Shown piece after piece: positions 17,619-26,158 of a stretch of 38,851 nucleotides of DNA (within the stretch, counting starts at the first letter, position 1; every line of letters begins with the position of its first letter). The stretch spans positions 1 through 38,851 of the forward strand of contig NCGG01000023.1 of the NCBI GenBank assembly GCA_002278855.1. Direction: 5' to 3'. Position numbers and translations under genes: made by a program. The DNA comes from Sphingomonadales bacterium 28-55-16 (GTDB lineage: Bacteria > Pseudomonadota > Alphaproteobacteria > Sphingomonadales > Sphingomonadaceae). The notes under the pieces were generated by a model. That model saw only the letters and a list, made by a program, of their open reading frames with translations, did no database searches and had not been told where the DNA came from.

Positions 17619-18533
17619 ATGATGTTGCTCGTTTGCCCATCCTGCCACACACGCTATGTTGTCCCTGACAATGCCGTTGGGATTGACGGTCGCCAAGTGC
17701 GCTGCGCCAATTGCAAACATAGCTGGTTTCAGGCTGTCGCAACGCCGCCAGTTGCGCCAGCGCCATCGATAGCCGCCCCAGCAGAAAATACGGCTGTAGC
17801 GCCCGTCCAGACGCCGGCAGCAGCGCCATCGCCGATCGCGGCACCCACGGCGCCACCGCCCTTGCATGCGGCGGCAGAAGACGTCCCAGTGGCTGCACCA
17901 AGCGCGGTCTTGTCGTCAGACAATTCGCCGATCGTTGACGCCGAGGAAGCGCCAGCCGAGCAGGCGCAACCCGCGTTTCCGCGTTTTGTACCAGAAGGGT
18001 CCATTTCGCCACCGCCCGCCGCGGTTTACGCCGATCCGTCATCCGCGCCCAGCATTTTGGCAGACGGTGCACCCGCGCACAGCCATTTCGCGCATGAGCG
18101 ACCGTTTAATCAACGCCGCAACCCTGCAAAAATCTGGATGCTCGTGGCCATTGCTTTTGCGCTCACGATCGCCGCAGTCAGCCTGTCTATCTCTTATTTC
18201 GGCGGACCGAATATGGGTCTTTCCGGTGCGGCTAAAGAACCCGATTTGAAAATTGTTTTGAACAACAATCTGGAACTGAATGAGCGCGACGATGGCACGC
18301 CTTATTTCATCGCCAGCGGGAGCATTGTGAACCCAACCGGAGTGAAACAAGCTGTACCTGAAATGCTGGTGACATTGAAAGACGCCAGTGGCCGGCCGGT
18401 GTATAGTTGGAAAATGAAAGCGAAAGTTAGCACGCTGGCCCCCGGGGCCAAAGTCGGCTTTAGCGAGGCGCGGCTTGACGTGCCGCTGGCTGCCAAACAA
18501 ATTAGTGTGGGCTGGGTGCTGGCGGGCGATTAA
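17619..18533 (+). CDS. MJ0042-type zinc-ribbon / DUF3426 membrane protein
   Basis: This 304-residue protein of unknown function begins with a zinc ribbon, CPSCHTRY ... [10 protein letters not shown] (two CxxC pairs in the first 35 residues). A Pro/Ala-rich linker runs to about residue 165. A single transmembrane helix ([20 protein letters not shown]) follows, then a C-terminal DUF3426 domain of about 100 residues ending in VGWVLAGD. The topology would put the zinc ribbon in the cytoplasm and DUF3426 in the periplasm. This family is commonly found beside ftsE in sphingomonads, divergently as here. Two consecutive ATG codons open the frame (17619 and 17622). Confidence 0.88.
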   Translation: MMLLVCPSCHTRYVVPDNAVGIDGRQVRCANCKHSWFQAVATPPVAPAPSIAAPAENTAVAPVQTPAAAPSPIAAPTAPPPLHAAAEDVPVAAPSAVLSSDNSPIVDAEEAPAEQAQPAFPRFVPEGSISPPPAAVYADPSSAPSILADGAPAHSHFAHERPFNQRRNPAKIWMLVAIAFALTIAAVSLSISYFGGPNMGLSGAAKEPDLKIVLNNNLELNERDDGTPYFIASGSIVNPTGVKQAVPEMLVTLKDASGRPVYSWKMKAKVSTLAPGAKVGFSEARLDVPLAAKQISVGWVLAGD

Positions 18534-18542
18534 GCCTGCGAT

Positions 18543-18828
18543 TTATTCGGCTAATGCCGCCCATGCATAAGCGATTTCACTTATCGCAGAACGCACTTCG
18601 TTTATTTCGGCGGGATCGATCAAGCTCGCTTCGGCACAGATCCTCGCGCAGGCATCGACCGCAATGCTGGCGCAAGCCAATCAAAGCCAACAAGGTGTTT
18701 TGAACCTGCTGCGTTAATGTAAACGTCAAATCCCAAAAATGCTCTGTCCCCCGCAGAGCAAACATTGCCCCGATGGCCCAATGTTGGCTGTCGGGGTATT
18801 TGGTATAAAGGTCACTTGAACTCGGCAA
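18543..18828 (-). pseudogene. Possible frameshifted small gene, unknown function
   Basis: The upstream part, in one minus-strand frame (from TTG 18828 or an internal ATG), contains FWDLTFTLTQQVQNTLLALIGL. Immediately after that segment the plausible coding signal moves to the next frame, which reads ASIAVDACARICAEASLIDP and ends in IAYAWAALAE at TAA 18543-18545. The remainder of the first frame (Arg/Cys-rich, to 18577) looks non-coding. Joined, the product would be 75-95 residues, helical and alanine-rich. I do not recognise the family. It could be a decayed gene, a sequencing error, or chance. Confidence 0.3.
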
Positions 18829-18869
18829 AGCACTTGGCTATGCGACGGGCTTGGCCCGAAACGCCACAT

Positions 18870-18945
18870 GCCGCCTTAGCTCAGTTGGTAGAGCATCGCA
18901 TTCGTAATGCGGGGGTCGTAGGTTCGAATCCTATAGGCGGCACCA
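18870..18945 (+). tRNA. tRNA-Thr (anticodon CGT)
   Basis: This 76-nt tRNA has an acceptor stem GCCGCCT/AGGCGGC, a discriminator A and an encoded CCA at 18943-18945. The D-arm is AGCTCAGTTGGTAGAGC. Anticodon stem TCGCA/TGCGG encloses loop TTCGTAA, giving anticodon CGT, which reads threonine ACG codons. The T-arm GTAGGTTCGAATCCTAT is standard. Confidence 0.97.
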
Positions 18946-19148
18946 TTTTCTATATATTCCAATGATTTTTTCTAAAATGGGGCTACATATGTGGCCATTC
19001 CGCTGTCGGCGCATCCAACCATCGTGTCTGGAAAATGGCCAAGCAACATGCTGTTATGCAAGCGCATATTTTTGCACAGCATATTTTGCGCAACAGTTGG
19101 AGTCGCTTGGGCTTGACCGATCGCACTTAGATGGGCAGTTGACCGTTC

Positions 19149-19820
19149 ATGACCCAATTAACCGTAAGCCAAGCCGTACTTTCGCGCCGTTCTGTCCGCG
19201 CGTTCACATCCCAAACCGTTCCGTTGGAGGTGCTCCATCGGGTGATGGACAAGGCAAGATGGACGCCCTCGGGTTGTAATTACCAGCCTTGGGAAGCAAC
19301 TATATTAACAGGCGCGCCGCTTGCGGAGCTGCAGCAGAAAATGCTGGTTTCGCCGATACAAAATCCGCCTGAATATTCATGGTCAGACCCAGACGTCATT
19401 CCGGAATGCAAAGCGCGCTTGGCGCAAGTTGGTGCATCCATGTATCAAGCTATGGGTATTGGTCGATCTGATGCGGATGCACGTAGCGATTTCGTGCACA
19501 ATAATGTTATGTCCTTCAACGCGCCGGCTGTCCTGCTTTGCTATTTTGACCGCCGTATGGGATCGCCGCAATGGTCGGATGTCGGGATGTGGCTCCAGAC
19601 CATCATGCTGTTGCTTCGCGAAGAGGGGCTGGATACCTGCCCGCAGGAATTCCTCTCCATGCATGCAAAGCTGATCAAAGAGTTTATCGATGTTTCAGAT
19701 GAAACGCATATTTTCTTTTGCGGTATTGCCATTGGCTATCGTGATGAAGACGCAGCGGTAAACGGTTTTGAACGTCAGCGTGAACCCGTCGAAGCCAATG
19801 TACGCTTCGTTGGTTTCTGA
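19149..19820 (+). CDS. Nitroreductase-family FMN oxidoreductase
   Basis: This 223-residue protein has the nitroreductase fold. The N-terminal FMN phosphate-binding motif is SRRSVRAFTSQTVP (about residues 12-25), followed by ARWTPSGCNYQPWEATIL. The second flavin region is near GLDTCPQEFLSMHAKLI, and a terminal arginine/glutamate-rich tail follows. Such enzymes reduce nitroaromatics, quinones or other acceptors with NAD(P)H as cytoplasmic dimers; the natural substrate is unknown. It appears monocistronic, with tRNA-Thr upstream and a 240-bp gap downstream. Confidence 0.9.
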   Translation: MTQLTVSQAVLSRRSVRAFTSQTVPLEVLHRVMDKARWTPSGCNYQPWEATILTGAPLAELQQKMLVSPIQNPPEYSWSDPDVIPECKARLAQVGASMYQAMGIGRSDADARSDFVHNNVMSFNAPAVLLCYFDRRMGSPQWSDVGMWLQTIMLLLREEGLDTCPQEFLSMHAKLIKEFIDVSDETHIFFCGIAIGYRDEDAAVNGFERQREPVEANVRFVGF

Positions 19821-19862
19821 AATCAGAGCATAATCAACGCTTCTAATGGATCGTAAATGCAT

Positions 19863-19947
19863 GTGCGGGGCGTGGTCCACCACAAGGGGTGCGCGCGCGT
19901 TGCGGATATAGCGGCGCGCGCACGTGCATTCGCGGGCTTCCCCGCAC
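19863..19947. other. Nested inverted repeats between the nitroreductase and glycosyltransferase genes
   Basis: Two nested perfect inverted repeats lie in the 241-bp gap: an outer GTGCGGGG (19863-19870) with CCCCGCAC (19940-19947), and an inner GTGCGCGCGC (19889-19898) with GCGCGCGCAC (19914-19923). The right outer arm can also fold locally as GCGGG-CTTC-CCCGC. A palindrome AATTGCAATT follows at 19950-19959. It could be a terminator region, an operator, or a structured RNA; no known family was recognised. Confidence 0.45.
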
Positions 19948-20061
19948 TTAATTGCAATTTTGTGACATAAAGCCTCTATATCTATCATAAATATGTCACG
20001 GTTCTGACATCGTGCTTTGGTAATCGAATTCTACGAACGACCAAATCGTTGAGGATAGGTT

Positions 20062-20835
20062 GTGCGCTGGTCTATTGTTATACCTGTTTACAATGAAGCA
20101 GACTTTCTGCCGCAGACTCTGGTATCGATTGTTGCGCAAACGACAACGTTTGATTTGATCATTGTTGACAATGGCTCGACCGACGGCTGCATAGATAAAG
20201 CCCGCATTCAGCTTGCCGATTTTCCTGGTAAAGTCACCTTCTTGCACGAGCCTCGGCCCGGCCAAGTCTATGCCTTGCAAGCCGGCATCGCCGCCGTTGC
20301 GTCGGAATTCACAGCGATTTGTGACGCCGATACCTATTACCCGCCGCATTATTTGGCCGCGGCGACGCGTTTGTTCGACGCGAAGGGTGAAAATTATGTG
20401 GCGGCATGTGCTTATCTGCGCCGCGCCGCGTTTTTTGCAGGGTTGGGCAGCATGGCGCATCGGTTGCTCGTTGCGCGGATATTGCCGCATCAAAATCATA
20501 CCAGCGGTGCGGCACAAATGTTTCGCACAGCCGCATTGCGGGCAGCGGGCGGCTATGATCCGATGTTATGGCCTTATGTGCTTAAAGACCATGAGCTTAT
20601 GCATCGCGTTTTGAAACTTGGCCGCCAAGTATATCATCGCGCATTATGGTGTACCACCTCTGACCGGCGCGCGGACCGGGGGAAAGTGCGTTGGACGCTT
20701 TTGGAACGGGTGGCTTATCATGTGACCCCCCGCTCAAGACAGCATGATTTCTTTTACAAATATCTTGCCGCGCGTTTTGACGCCCGGGGTCAACGCGACA
20801 CTGTGTTGCGCGAACGTGATTGGTCCGTGGCGTGA
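20062..20835 (+). CDS. Family 2 glycosyltransferase
   Basis: This 257-residue GT-A fold enzyme begins WSIVIPVYNEADFLPQTL, has IIVDNGSTDGC for nucleotide-sugar binding, and carries the metal-binding motif CDADTYYP near residue 92-99. A ...GGYDPMLWPYVLKDHELMHR segment provides the catalytic-base region. No transmembrane segments are obvious, so it probably acts at the inner face of the cytoplasmic membrane. The GTG start is preceded by GAGGATAGG. It is first in a five-gene overlapping operon with a membrane protein, a DUF2141 protein, a GT4 enzyme and a microprotein, suggesting a cell-surface glycan or glycolipid product. Donor and acceptor are unknown. Confidence 0.9.
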   Translation: MRWSIVIPVYNEADFLPQTLVSIVAQTTTFDLIIVDNGSTDGCIDKARIQLADFPGKVTFLHEPRPGQVYALQAGIAAVASEFTAICDADTYYPPHYLAAATRLFDAKGENYVAACAYLRRAAFFAGLGSMAHRLLVARILPHQNHTSGAAQMFRTAALRAAGGYDPMLWPYVLKDHELMHRVLKLGRQVYHRALWCTTSDRRADRGKVRWTLLERVAYHVTPRSRQHDFFYKYLAARFDARGQRDTVLRERDWSVA

Positions 20836-21764
20836 CATTGTCTGGGACCCCCTTTGCACATTTGGATCTGCCGACTTTGAAGCCGGAAAAAAAGCTATGG
20901 TCGACCTGGTTATCGCGGTGCCTGTCGGGGGCGCTTCTGATTGCCATGGTGCTGCAACTTAGCCAGATCGACCCGAAGCAGTTGCACGACGCTTTGCCTG
21001 AAAATTTATGGTTTTTGCCCGTTCTGTTGGCGCTTTATTTTGCGCTGCCTGTCGCTGATTGGGTTATCTTCCGACGTTTATGGACGCTTCCCGTGTCGGG
21101 TTTCTTTATCCTTCTGGCCAAACGCATCGGCAATGAAGTCCTGATATCTTACTCAGGCGAAGTGTATTTTTATCTATGGGCACGAAACCGGACAGACCTA
21201 AGCTCGGCGCCTTTTGGAGCGATTAAGGACGTCAATATATTATCCGCTTTGGCGGCCAACCTCGTCGCGTTGCTCCTTCTTGCGCTCACATACCCCTTTA
21301 TCTCGCAACTCCATCTGGGCGCATATACGGATGCTTCGGTTATTTCCGCAGGCGCGTTTTTGGTTCTGTCATTCGCTGTTCTCCTGTTTTCACGCCGGGT
21401 GTTTACGCTTGAACGCAGCGCACTTTTGTGGATTTTTGGCGTGCATCTCACGCGGTTGATGGCGGGCGTGCTGCTGTGCGCCTTATTATGGTATATCATT
21501 TTGCCCGGCCCACATTTCGGCTTCTGGCTTGTATTGTCCATGATCCGGCTTTTGGTTGGACGGTTGCCCTTTCTGCCGAACAAAGAAGCGCTTTTTGCAG
21601 TCATCGCCGTATTTCTGGTCGGACAGGATAATGCAGTGTCGACGCTGATCACCTTAACCGCGACCACGATGATGGCGCTGCATTTCTTAGTTGCGGCGCT
21701 GTTAGGTGGCGTAGCGCTTCTCTCGCGGAATAAGGGCATGTTTCCCGAAAAGGCCGTTGCGTGA
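20832..21764 (+). CDS. Polytopic membrane protein, function unknown
   Basis: This integral membrane protein of about 310 residues has roughly seven to eight hydrophobic helices (for example CLSGALLIAMVLQL, FLPVLLALYFALPVADWVIF, ALAANLVALLLLALTYPFI, ALLWIFGVHLTRLMAGVLLC). The layout resembles flippase-like or lysylphosphatidylglycerol-synthase-type membrane domains, but I see no decisive motif. I chose GTG 20832 because it overlaps the preceding stop as GTGA, the pattern used throughout this operon; TTG 20820 is the alternative. Lying between a GT2 and a GT4 gene, it may help move or present the lipid-linked product. That is inference. Confidence 0.8.
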   Translation: MTLSGTPFAHLDLPTLKPEKKLWSTWLSRCLSGALLIAMVLQLSQIDPKQLHDALPENLWFLPVLLALYFALPVADWVIFRRLWTLPVSGFFILLAKRIGNEVLISYSGEVYFYLWARNRTDLSSAPFGAIKDVNILSALAANLVALLLLALTYPFISQLHLGAYTDASVISAGAFLVLSFAVLLFSRRVFTLERSALLWIFGVHLTRLMAGVLLCALLWYIILPGPHFGFWLVLSMIRLLVGRLPFLPNKEALFAVIAVFLVGQDNAVSTLITLTATTMMALHFLVAALLGGVALLSRNKGMFPEKAVA

Positions 21765-22309
21765 TGCGGTATATACTCGCTCTTGCTGCGGTCGCGCTGG
21801 CTGTGCCTGCAAACGCGGTGATACCGCCCAAATCTGAACGCGGACGCAGCGGAGCTGACTGCCGGGCGGCAGAATCTGGTCCTGCGGTGCGCGTCAATAT
21901 TGTGGGGCTAAGGGACCGCAGAGGGAAACTCATCCTCGAATTATACCCTGAAAATGACGCAGATTTTCTCCAAAGTGATAAAATCTTGATCGCGGCGGGT
22001 AAGCCTTTTCGCCGTGTCCCTATGCCGACGCCCAATATTGGACCCGTAACGATGTGCATCCGTGCGCCAGGTCCCGGAAGTTATGCATTGGTTGTACTGC
22101 ACGATCGGGACGACAACGGAAAATTCGGCCTATCGGGTGATGGTGTCGGCTTTGCCAACAATCCGAAGCTTGGCTTGCGCAAGCCACGCGCAAAAACCGC
22201 CGGACTGACGCTTGGTTCGGGTGTGCGATCCATTTCGATAGTCATGAATTATCGGCAGGGACTGAGTGTTGGCCCAATTGAGACGCGGACCGCAGAGGGG
22301 CAGCCATGA
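21764..22309 (+). CDS. Secreted DUF2141-domain protein
   Basis: This 181-residue protein has an N-terminal signal peptide (MRYILALAAVALAVPANA) and a DUF2141 domain. The domain has the recognisable core VNIVGLRDRRGKLILELY, ALVVLHDRDDNGKFGLSGDGVGFANNP and a terminal beta-strand region. The DRDDNGKFG segment looks like a calcium-type loop. DUF2141 proteins are periplasmic or surface beta-sandwich proteins of unknown activity. The ATG at 21764 overlaps the previous stop (TGATG style), and the gene overlaps the GT4 gene by 4 bp, so it is made together with the glycosyltransferases. Confidence 0.87.
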   Translation: MRYILALAAVALAVPANAVIPPKSERGRSGADCRAAESGPAVRVNIVGLRDRRGKLILELYPENDADFLQSDKILIAAGKPFRRVPMPTPNIGPVTMCIRAPGPGSYALVVLHDRDDNGKFGLSGDGVGFANNPKLGLRKPRAKTAGLTLGSGVRSISIVMNYRQGLSVGPIETRTAEGQP

Positions 22310-23481
22310 AGATCGTGGATGTATGCGAATTCTACGCGCCCGAAGGTGGCGGCGTTCGGACATATATCCACGCTAAGCTCGCCATAGGTGCACGCTTAGG
22401 CCATCAAATCATTGTGATTGCCCCGGGTAATCGGTCCGAAGTCATCGAATATGAAAATGGCTGCCGGATCATTTATGTAAAAGCCCCTCCGCTGCCCTTT
22501 GATAAGAAATACGGGATGTTCTGGGATGCGGCCCCCGTCCACGCTATATTGGATGCAGAACAACCCGACGTCCTGGAAGCGTCGTCACCATGGCGCGGCG
22601 CGTGGATTGCACGCAGTTGGAAAGGTCACGCACTGCGCGCGATGTTTATGCACCATGACCCGCTGTCGGCATGGGCATATCGATGGTTTGACGGTGTCGC
22701 ATCACGCGATGCCATTGACCGGCAATTTGAGTGGTTCTGGCGCTATCTTCGGCGCATGTGTAACAGCTTTGATTTCACAATTTGCGCCTCGCCCAGCCTT
22801 CAAAAGAGGCTGGCCGATGGTGGAATATGGGGCGCGGTAAACATTCCGATGGGCGTAGATGCGGGTGTTTTCTCTCCTGCACGGCGACATATGGCGGTCC
22901 GGCGCGATTTGCTGGCGCGCTGTAACCTCCCAGATACCGCCACTTTGTTGTTGGGCATCGGTCGTCATACGCCCGAAAAGCGCTGGCCGTGCGTGATCGA
23001 CGCCGTCGCACGCGTCGCCGCGAAACAGCCCGTTGGTTTCGTGCTCATCGGCAATGGTCACCAACAGGCTTCGGTGATTGAACATGTCGACGGCAACCCG
23101 CATATTCAATTGCTAGAACCTGTGCGCAATCGGACTGCGCTGGCAACGATAATGGCAAGCTGTGATGCACTTGTTCATGGGTCATCAGCAGAGACATTCG
23201 GTCTTGTAGCGTCCGAGGCATTGGCATCTGGGCTGCCGCTGATCGTTCCGAATGGCGGCGCTGTCGCAGATATTGCACATCCCGACTTTAGTGAAACCTA
23301 TACACCCGGAAATGCGCATGCGGCGGCGGATGCAATCACGCGCCTTCTTGATCGTGACGCAGATCAGCTTCGGTCTGCCGCACATCGCGCGGCCGCAACA
23401 GCACGCACATTGGACGACCATTTTGTAGAACTGTTCCGAACCTATGCAGATGCCATTTCAGAAAAATGGGAAGCAGCGTGA
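22306..23481 (+). CDS. Family 4 glycosyltransferase
   Basis: This 391-residue GT-B fold enzyme begins MKIVDVCEFYAPEGGGVRTY, the glycine-rich acceptor-side loop of GT4 enzymes. The C-terminal donor domain has LLLGIGRHTPEKRWP (the conserved RxxxEK-type phosphate contact), FVLIGNG, and HGSSAETFGLVASEALASGL, which is the EX7E motif. It likely adds a hexose or hexosamine from a nucleotide sugar onto a lipid-linked acceptor at the cytoplasmic membrane. It overlaps the DUF2141 gene (ATGA) and is overlapped by the following microprotein start. Confidence 0.92.
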   Translation: MKIVDVCEFYAPEGGGVRTYIHAKLAIGARLGHQIIVIAPGNRSEVIEYENGCRIIYVKAPPLPFDKKYGMFWDAAPVHAILDAEQPDVLEASSPWRGAWIARSWKGHALRAMFMHHDPLSAWAYRWFDGVASRDAIDRQFEWFWRYLRRMCNSFDFTICASPSLQKRLADGGIWGAVNIPMGVDAGVFSPARRHMAVRRDLLARCNLPDTATLLLGIGRHTPEKRWPCVIDAVARVAAKQPVGFVLIGNGHQQASVIEHVDGNPHIQLLEPVRNRTALATIMASCDALVHGSSAETFGLVASEALASGLPLIVPNGGAVADIAHPDFSETYTPGNAHAAADAITRLLDRDADQLRSAAHRAAATARTLDDHFVELFRTYADAISEKWEAA

Positions 23482-23624
23482 TGACTGCAATCATGCGCAT
23501 TTACCGTCAGGTCGCCATCGTCCCGACGCGGAAGATCAGGCAGGGGTTTAAGCGGAATATGCGTTACCCCAAGCCACTTTGGTACCAGCTTCTTCGCTTT
23601 GCATTTCGCAACAGCCAGAAATAG
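23481..23624 (+). CDS. Basic 47-residue microprotein at the end of the glycosyltransferase operon
   Basis: An open frame begins at the ATG overlapping the GT4 stop by one base (TGATG) and ends with TAG at 23622-23624. The product starts MTAIMRIYRQVAIVPTRK and ends LLRFAFRNSQK. It is strongly basic (about eleven Arg/Lys, no acidic residues) with aromatic and hydrophobic residues, so it might bind membrane or an acidic polymer. No family is recognised. The one-base coupling to the previous gene, the same style as the rest of the operon, is the main evidence that it is real; chance remains possible. Confidence 0.45.
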   Translation: MTAIMRIYRQVAIVPTRKIRQGFKRNMRYPKPLWYQLLRFAFRNSQK

Positions 23625-23730
23625 CCCGCGCAAAAAATTGGTAATTAGGGCCTTTACCGAAGGCTATCGCAGTCAAGCCACTAAAATTACGCAATAAACC
23701 TGCACATGCGGGCGCGCCTCATGCGGAGCA

Positions 23731-23940
23731 TTAGCTTCAAAATATCAATATTGAGATACTCAATATTGATACATTTCCGTATTTTTACGTATTGTTTAAG
23801 TTATTATAAATACACATTTTTTTCGTAAAATATATTTACTCAAAAAAATAAAAATTATATTTTATAATTATTATAAGCTAAGTGTAAGATATATCAGAGT
23901 AATTATAAATTAACTTATAGATAACTTAGTTTGCTTACAA
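23731..23940. other. Extremely AT-rich block
   Basis: By hand count this 210-bp stretch contains 38 G or C bases, about 18% GC, against a much higher surrounding value. It holds no gene. Besides the long inverted repeat at 23743-23771 it has AATTATA/TATAATT arms and several A- or T-runs. It occupies most of the 373-bp gap between the glycosyltransferase operon and the Tad-type gene cluster and probably includes the promoter of the latter. Confidence 0.75.
23743..23771. repeat. 13-bp perfect inverted repeat, candidate operator
   Basis: TATCAATATTGAG (23743-23755) and CTCAATATTGATA (23759-23771) are perfect reverse complements around ATA. Each arm itself contains the palindrome TCAATATTGA, so the site is also two direct copies of one 10-bp palindrome spaced by 5 bp (15-bp period). 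This suits two dimers of a DNA-binding regulator. It lies 227 bp upstream of the Tad-type gene. Confidence 0.6.
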
Positions 23941-23997
23941 CCCTCCAATGACGATGCCTTCATTGGCATCTGACATTTTAGTATCGGGGGTCCAGCC

Positions 23998-26148
23998 GTG
24001 ATAAAGAACAATGATGCCACGCATGCGTGTGGCATAATGTCGCGTCTTTTAAAAAACGAAGAGGGCAATATCATTGCCATTCTCGCAGCGGCTGTGATCC
24101 CTGTCATAGGCCTGGTGGGCGGCGCGTTGGATATGAGCCGTCTCTATCTTACCCAAGCGCGGCTGCAGGGCGCCTGTGATGCTGGCGCGCTCATTGGCCG
24201 CAAAACCATGGGTGTCGGCACCTGGGCTGCAAACGGCGGGAACGCAGATACCCAGGCGCAAACATTATTCGACCAGAATTTTGAAGATGGCGCTTATGGT
24301 TCCACAGGCTTGGTGCGCAGTTTTTCCGAGACGGGTGGGAATGTCGTTGGCCTCGCTTCGGCGAGCGTACCGATGGCATTAATGCAGGTCCTGGGGGCCG
24401 GTTCCAAAGTCGTGTCTGTCCGGTGTCAGGCCGAGTTGCGCATTCCCAACAGCGATGTCATGTTTGTCCTTGATACCACAGGGTCGATGAATGATCCGGC
24501 TTCGGGATCGGCCGAAACCAAGATTTCGGGGCTCCGCAAGGCGGTCAAATGCTTCTACGAGGCACTGGAAAAGCAGAATATCACAGACATCGCGCCAGCG
24601 GACTGCGGTGAGACAAGCGATCCGTCCACCACCAATAGCGGCGGCGTCCAGCTTCGGTTTGGGTTCGTGCCTTATGCCATTAATGTCAATGTCGGGCGGC
24701 TCCTCCCGCTGGAGTATATGGCCGACCAGTGGACATATCAGTCGCGCGCAGCAGATATCGTGACCGATCCCACGCCTTCAGTCACCTATGGCACCGAAAG
24801 CGCGGCCACGTCAGTGGGCACGGACAATATAGCCGTCGCAAACACAGACTGGGCGGACACCAGCCAGGATATTGTCCAAAATCGTGTGACCTATGCCTGG
24901 AATGCGTCGACCACTTCGACAGAATGTGCGCGATTGTCTCCACCGGGCACGCGCACAACCACCACGACCGGTCCAACCGAATTCATTGCGCAGACGCCCG
25001 TGGTACCGGTTGAATCCGATACCATAAGTACCAAGACCTACGCACAAGACACGACAACGTCGACCCGCTCGTATCGCTATTTTTTCAGTGCGAATAGCAA
25101 TCCGAAAAAAAAGGGCATCTGCAAGCTGCAATTCCGGGACACTGCGCAAAATATACGGACATCAACCACCCAAACAACCACACCGATTATATGGACGCGG
25201 AACAGCTATTTTTCTGGATGGACCTACAAGCCCGTCACCTTCAATGTCAGCAGCCTGAAGGACGCCGCCTCAAACACCTACCGGGCGGCACTTCAACTGC
25301 CTCTTGGTACCAACGGCGCCAATATGTCGGTGTCATGGAACGGTTGCATCGAGGAGCGGCAAACCTACCGCGGACCTGACAATGACCCGTCGGATGACTG
25401 GAACCCGATCCCTGCGTCTGCCTTTGATATGGATATCGATATGGCGCCAACCGCTGATGCCGCCACACAATGGAGCCCGATGCTGACCGCCGCAATATGG
25501 GAACGCTATCTCGTAACCGACATTGCTGGTGTAAAAACGCGGTCAGCTACACGGACGTTGGACGATGTTTTTGTTGGCCGAAATGATGGCGTGAACATGC
25601 CCGTGCCATCGTCAAATTGTCCGTCGGCAGCGCGCACGTTCCAGACATGGACCCCAACCGATTTCCGCAATTACATCAATGAATTGTCTACAGGCGGCAA
25701 CACCTATCATGACATCGGGCTGCTGTGGGGCGCGCGGATCATGTCGCCGACGGGCCTTTTTGCCGCCTTAAACGCCCCAGACAATGTCACCATCGAACGA
25801 CATATGGTATTTATGACCGACGGTGAAACCAATGTCATCAACGACGATTATGCGTCTTATGGTGTCCATTGGTATGATCGCCGCCAGACGCCGATAAGTT
25901 CCGCGCCGGCGAACAGCCAGCTCAACAGCTTAACCGACGCGCGTTCCGCCGCGTTATGCACCGCCATTAAAAACAAAAATATCAACCTATGGGTTGTGTC
26001 TTATGGCAATGTCGGTTCGGCCACCAATGACCGGCTGCGTGCATGTGCGACCCCTGGAAAATTCTTCGAAGCGGCGAGTGTCAGCAGTTTGGTGAGCAAC
26101 TTTAAAGCCATCGCTGCAGAAATATCCGCGCTCCGACTGACGCAATAA
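23998..26148 (+). CDS. TadG-like pilus assembly protein with von Willebrand A domain
   Basis: This 716-residue protein has the Tad N-terminus NEEGNIIAILAAAVIPVIGLVGGALDMSR, a class III pseudopilin-like signal/transmembrane segment at about residues 21-48. A VWA domain follows with MIDAS motif DTTGSMND near residue 159 and the matching strand MVFMTDGETN near residue 603. The Thr/Ser-rich region between (about residues 300-400) looks like a surface insertion. Tad proteins of this kind are minor components of Flp-type pili used in adhesion, and the VWA domain may bind a surface ligand with a metal ion. The GTG start follows GGGGG by 7 bp. Two TadE-like genes follow closely, but no tadA/B/C or rcp genes lie in the window. 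Confidence 0.88.
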   Translation: MIKNNDATHACGIMSRLLKNEEGNIIAILAAAVIPVIGLVGGALDMSRLYLTQARLQGACDAGALIGRKTMGVGTWAANGGNADTQAQTLFDQNFEDGAYGSTGLVRSFSETGGNVVGLASASVPMALMQVLGAGSKVVSVRCQAELRIPNSDVMFVLDTTGSMNDPASGSAETKISGLRKAVKCFYEALEKQNITDIAPADCGETSDPSTTNSGGVQLRFGFVPYAINVNVGRLLPLEYMADQWTYQSRAADIVTDPTPSVTYGTESAATSVGTDNIAVANTDWADTSQDIVQNRVTYAWNASTTSTECARLSPPGTRTTTTTGPTEFIAQTPVVPVESDTISTKTYAQDTTTSTRSYRYFFSANSNPKKKGICKLQFRDTAQNIRTSTTQTTTPIIWTRNSYFSGWTYKPVTFNVSSLKDAASNTYRAALQLPLGTNGANMSVSWNGCIEERQTYRGPDNDPSDDWNPIPASAFDMDIDMAPTADAATQWSPMLTAAIWERYLVTDIAGVKTRSATRTLDDVFVGRNDGVNMPVPSSNCPSAARTFQTWTPTDFRNYINELSTGGNTYHDIGLLWGARIMSPTGLFAALNAPDNVTIERHMVFMTDGETNVINDDYASYGVHWYDRRQTPISSAPANSQLNSLTDARSAALCTAIKNKNINLWVVSYGNVGSATNDRLRACATPGKFFEAASVSSLVSNFKAIAAEISALRLTQ

Positions 26149-26158
26149 GGTGAGAGCG

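Noticed and set aside
18870..19148. tRNA-Thr(CGT) as a second island integration site
   Set aside because: I found no repeated copy of its 3' end in the window, and the flanking nitroreductase gene shows no sign of mobility.
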